DNA of 64,000 nt from Saturnia japonica (taxonomy: Eukaryota; Arthropoda; Insecta; Lepidoptera; Saturniidae): contig CM065334.1 of the NCBI GenBank assembly GCA_033032175.1, forward strand, positions 3,593,705 to 3,657,704, read 5' to 3'. Within the stretch, counting starts at the first letter, position 1; every line of letters starts with the position of its first letter. The position numbers were made by a program, and so were the translations under genes. Shown piece by piece: positions 61,221 through 64,000 of the stretch. A model generated the notes under the pieces. The model searched no databases, was not told the DNA's origin, and saw only the letters and a list, made by a program, of their open reading frames with translations.

Positions 61221-62459
61221 ATAATATTAATAATTTATTGTATAAAAACAATTACTTGTTCGCAATGGGATAAATCGAAAAATGTTGAAATTGATGAATT
61301 CATTAATAAATTACTATCCTCAAAGAAATTTGATGAATTAGCCGACAAAATTGCTGATAAAGCTGTACAAAGAATACGGCGTTTAGATTATGTCGGTCAT
61401 AAAATTCTTAGAGAGGATACAAAAGAAAAATATGGTGATTTCAGTAGAAATAATAAAAATCCTAAACCAGATAGATTCAGCACAGAAAAACAGCTGAATG
61501 TAAACATTGTTAAGCAACGTAAGCCTACAAATATGCTTAAAGACCAGAAAGGAGACACCGAAGTATTTTTTGCTAAAAATGTATCAAGCCCCCGAGAACA
61601 ATTCCGACTTAAATACAAATATTTGACTAGAGGCGCTATCAATAACACAGTTAAGAAAAGATTACCATTAAATAAAGAAAAACAAAATGATATACAAATT
61701 AATTCAATGGACGGTAAATTTGAACCACAAACATCAACCAAACACTATGTCGGAGAAGAGAAACCAGTTAAAAATTATAAGAGTAGAATGGAAGTACAAG
61801 AAAAAGAACACGAGAATAAAAAAGAAAAATTAGTTAGTAAATTTGAAAGTGATAATCCAAAAAACGTCCAAATTTACATGAAAAGTAACAGAGACATTAG
61901 CAGCGAACAACCACATGCGGCTTCTGAGAAAGAAACGAAAGTTCTTATTCGAGATTCGAAAGAGAAAAAAGTCACTAGCCAGGATCAAGGAAAAAGCAAC
62001 AGTGAAATATCAGAAGAGACCCTAAATGAAAATACAAACGAGAAAAATGAAGGCGATATTTCAGATGCCGAAGAGGAAGAAATGCTTAAAAATAATGAAA
62101 CAGAAGATATTACAGAACACGACACAGAAGTAAAAACAACCATTTATACTATAGAAGACTTATATGATAAAGAAACAGAAGTACCGTACAACAGTAATTC
62201 TATCAAAGAAGATAAACAATACAATAAAGAGAGTTACGAAATAAACAAAAACACAGAAAGTGTGGAAAAAAGAGAAGAAAATGTGGTAAAAGCCGAAATG
62301 CATGAGGTAACTACGGAAAAAGTCGAAAGTACAACAAAACTTCGAATACGGAAAGAAGGAAACAAAGTGTATACTTTTGAAAATTCACCGGATTATGATG
62401 AATACCATGAAAATGTTGATAAAGTCAAGAATACTAAGCAACTTGATATATTGCTGTAA
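61221..62459 (+). CDS. Unrecognised charged protein, probable terminal exon
   Basis: The frame is open from 61152 to TAA 62457-62459 but has no ATG in its first 100 codons. An acceptor-like TATATATTTCAG at 61209-61220 suggests an exon beginning at 61221 with two bases completing a codon. The first residues (IILIIYCIKTITCSQWDKS) look like the hydrophobic core and cleavage region of a signal peptide, so the product may be secreted. The rest is very hydrophilic: basic (KILREDTKEKYGDFSRNNKN), then Lys/Glu-rich and strongly acidic (EGDISDAEEEEMLKNNETED), no Cys pairs, no domain I know. It could be a fast-evolving secreted or extracellular-matrix-like protein. Codon use is AT-biased like the surroundings. 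Confidence 0.55.
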   Translation: MILIIYCIKTITCSQWDKSKNVEIDEFINKLLSSKKFDELADKIADKAVQRIRRLDYVGHKILREDTKEKYGDFSRNNKNPKPDRFSTEKQLNVNIVKQRKPTNMLKDQKGDTEVFFAKNVSSPREQFRLKYKYLTRGAINNTVKKRLPLNKEKQNDIQINSMDGKFEPQTSTKHYVGEEKPVKNYKSRMEVQEKEHENKKEKLVSKFESDNPKNVQIYMKSNRDISSEQPHAASEKETKVLIRDSKEKKVTSQDQGKSNSEISEETLNENTNEKNEGDISDAEEEEMLKNNETEDITEHDTEVKTTIYTIEDLYDKETEVPYNSNSIKEDKQYNKESYEINKNTESVEKREENVVKAEMHEVTTEKVESTTKLRIRKEGNKVYTFENSPDYDEYHENVDKVKNTKQLDILL

Positions 62460-63329
62460 ATATATTATATCTATATATGTAAATTTATTTATACTAGCGA
62501 TCGCCCTGAACTCGAAATTGTGCCAGCATTTTTTTTTTAATCATGGGCTATGCATATTCTGTTTGACATTTAAACAATAAATATTATATCACATGCTGTC
62601 ACTTTCATTGAGTGACGATGTCAATATTTTGGGGGGTCTAAGGTCAATGGCACTTGTCGGGTTAGGATTAACAGTATTAATTTATTTTATTTAATATATT
62701 AGTAACAAATATTATGGATATATTTTAGCTTTCTGCACTCCTCCATATAAACTTTAACCATGCCAAATCTCACAGGCATCCGTCCGCGCAATTTTCGTAA
62801 CAAGGGGTACAAAGTTTTTGAAGACTTGAATAAAAATAATGAAATATGTTTACCAGCATTCATCAAAATTCAACAGTAAAGGTTGTATAAATAGGGGTTC
62901 AATATTATTCGCTAAAAAGGTTTTGTTTAACTATTGTCTTATAATTATGCACACGTAACATGTCTTTTGACCTGAAATTTAGCACACATAAGTACCTACC
63001 CTGCAATAAAAATAATTAATCACGTATTTCCGTTTCATTTACAAAATTCATCACATATGGGTGTAAAATAAGGGTTGTGTGTGTATGAAAAAAACTTTTC
63101 ATAGATTTTATGATAGTTATTAAGCACAAGTGAAACACACATACTCTTCAATTATAAAATCCAGCTTTCTAAAATTCTTCAACTAAATGAAATTAAGGGA
63201 CGGAAGGAGATGAATACTTAACCAATTTTGATGAAATTTTGTACACAGGAGTATTTTTCACTTCACATTCTCAGTCAACAAAAATTCAAAACATTATATT
63301 TAAAGAGAAATTATACAATGATATGCAAA
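62460..63329. other. Downstream region; contains repeat family F copy 2
   Basis: Possible poly(A) signal AATAAA at 62576-62581. Apart from 62727-62815 no element recognised. Confidence 0.4.
62727..62815 (-). repeat. Dispersed repeat family F copy 2
   Basis: Inverted match to 43010-43118: TAGCTTTCTGCACTCCTCCA, TATAAACTTTAACCATG, CAAATCTCACAGGC. Confidence 0.6.
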
Positions 63330-63900
63330 GAGATTACACTAGTTTTATAACAAAGCCTCTTTGCTTCAACAGAAACTCATGCGTTTGAAAAACTTTCTTC
63401 CTGTTGGTACAAAGATTTCCATATTAAATATTCTTCTTTTCCCTCTTCTGGATTATGCAGACGTTTGCTTACTTGGACCTCTAAGAAAATCTCTTAAATA
63501 AACTTGATCGTCTACTTAATGACTGTATCCGTTTCATCTTCCGTCTTCGGAAGTTTGATCGTGTATCTGAATACCGAGCCTGGTTGAAATGGCTACCTAT
63601 TCGGCAATGTAGGGATTTAAAATACTTTGTCTTCTTTTCTCCGTACCTAATAATCCCAAATCGCCTGAATAGTTTAAAAACACAATTTCAATCACAATAG
63701 ACAGCTAAGATCCTCAGTATACCAAGTCATTATAGATATATACAAAGCGTTGTCACTCCAACATTCGCCAACATTGGATCCAAGAACCAGTCTGACCCGC
63801 CGCATTATATGTTTCACAATAAAAATTTATTACCTAGGATGGATCGCCTCAAACCGGCGTCCAAACAATGAGTCTACCTACATGCTTAAATTTTGTATCT
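63330..63900 (+). pseudogene. Non-LTR retrotransposon RT tail (jockey/CR1-like)
   Basis: Broken forward frames give LPVGTKISILNILLFPLLDY, then LDRLLNDCIRFIFRLRKFDR and VSEYRAWLKWLPIRQCRDLK, the conserved C-terminal region of reverse transcriptases of jockey/CR1-type elements. Stops and frameshifts throughout; the 5' part is absent, as expected for a 5'-truncated copy. Confidence 0.75.
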
Positions 63901-64000
63901 TTAAATAATATCCCTTATACAAGTAGACTTTAGAGGCCAAAATTTTTCGAATAAACCTATTATTGTTCTTGAGTTATTAGGGTCTGAAACGTAGCATTTT

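Overview
The window is eukaryotic and almost certainly lepidopteran (moth or butterfly). It is AT-rich, its genes are split by GT-AG introns, and it is packed with mobile elements typical of that order: a TED/17.6-type errantivirus, a Kabuki/CsRn1-type Ty3 element, mariner, Tc1 and Tigger/pogo elements, tRNA-derived SINEs and many Helitron-like ends (5' TCTATACT/TCCTACT, 3' GAAGCC..GGGC..CTAGT). There is no CRISPR array, operon or prokaryotic gene.

Two head-to-tail paralogous genes on the minus strand organise the window. Gene A (16579 down to 2135, 8 coding exons, 577 aa predicted) and gene B (56442 down to 38715, 10 coding exons, 720 aa predicted) both encode an F-box followed by leucine-rich repeats, an acidic/basic low-complexity region and a C-terminal leucine-rich repeat. 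I assembled both by hand from splice sites. Both models close in frame with matching intron phases, and similarity extends into flanking 5' and 3' non-coding sequence, so this is a segmental tandem duplication. Gene B has two exons (67 codons) with no detectable counterpart in gene A.

Between the paralogs (19.6-35.3 kb) lies a three-level nest. A Tigger copy that already carried an internal deletion was hit by an errantivirus (19942-33991, TSD AGAG). The errantivirus contains a head-to-tail partial duplication of its gag-pol region joined at a TCCA microhomology, and its first pol copy was hit by a CsRn1-like element (22851-25764, TSD GCCT) that has lost its integrase and practically its whole 3' LTR. 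All errantivirus reading frames carry breaks.

Other elements sit mainly in introns and flanks: an apparently intact mariner (40800-42087), a decayed mariner (9039-10227) and a fragment (5567-5880), a deleted Tc1-like element (6725-7406), a full-length decayed Tigger (13984-16107), a hAT relic (3440-4575), a non-coding LTR mini-element with tRNA-Trp primer site (54073-55045) and a related solo LTR (36262-36505), a long foldback palindrome (51162-51392), three SINE copies and several repeat families shared between the two introns sets.

The right end (57.2-64 kb) carries a small single-exon gene for an LLP-homolog nuclear protein (58460-58879), an unrecognised charged, probably secreted protein whose first exon I could not place (about 61221-62459), and the tail of a non-LTR retrotransposon (63330-63900).
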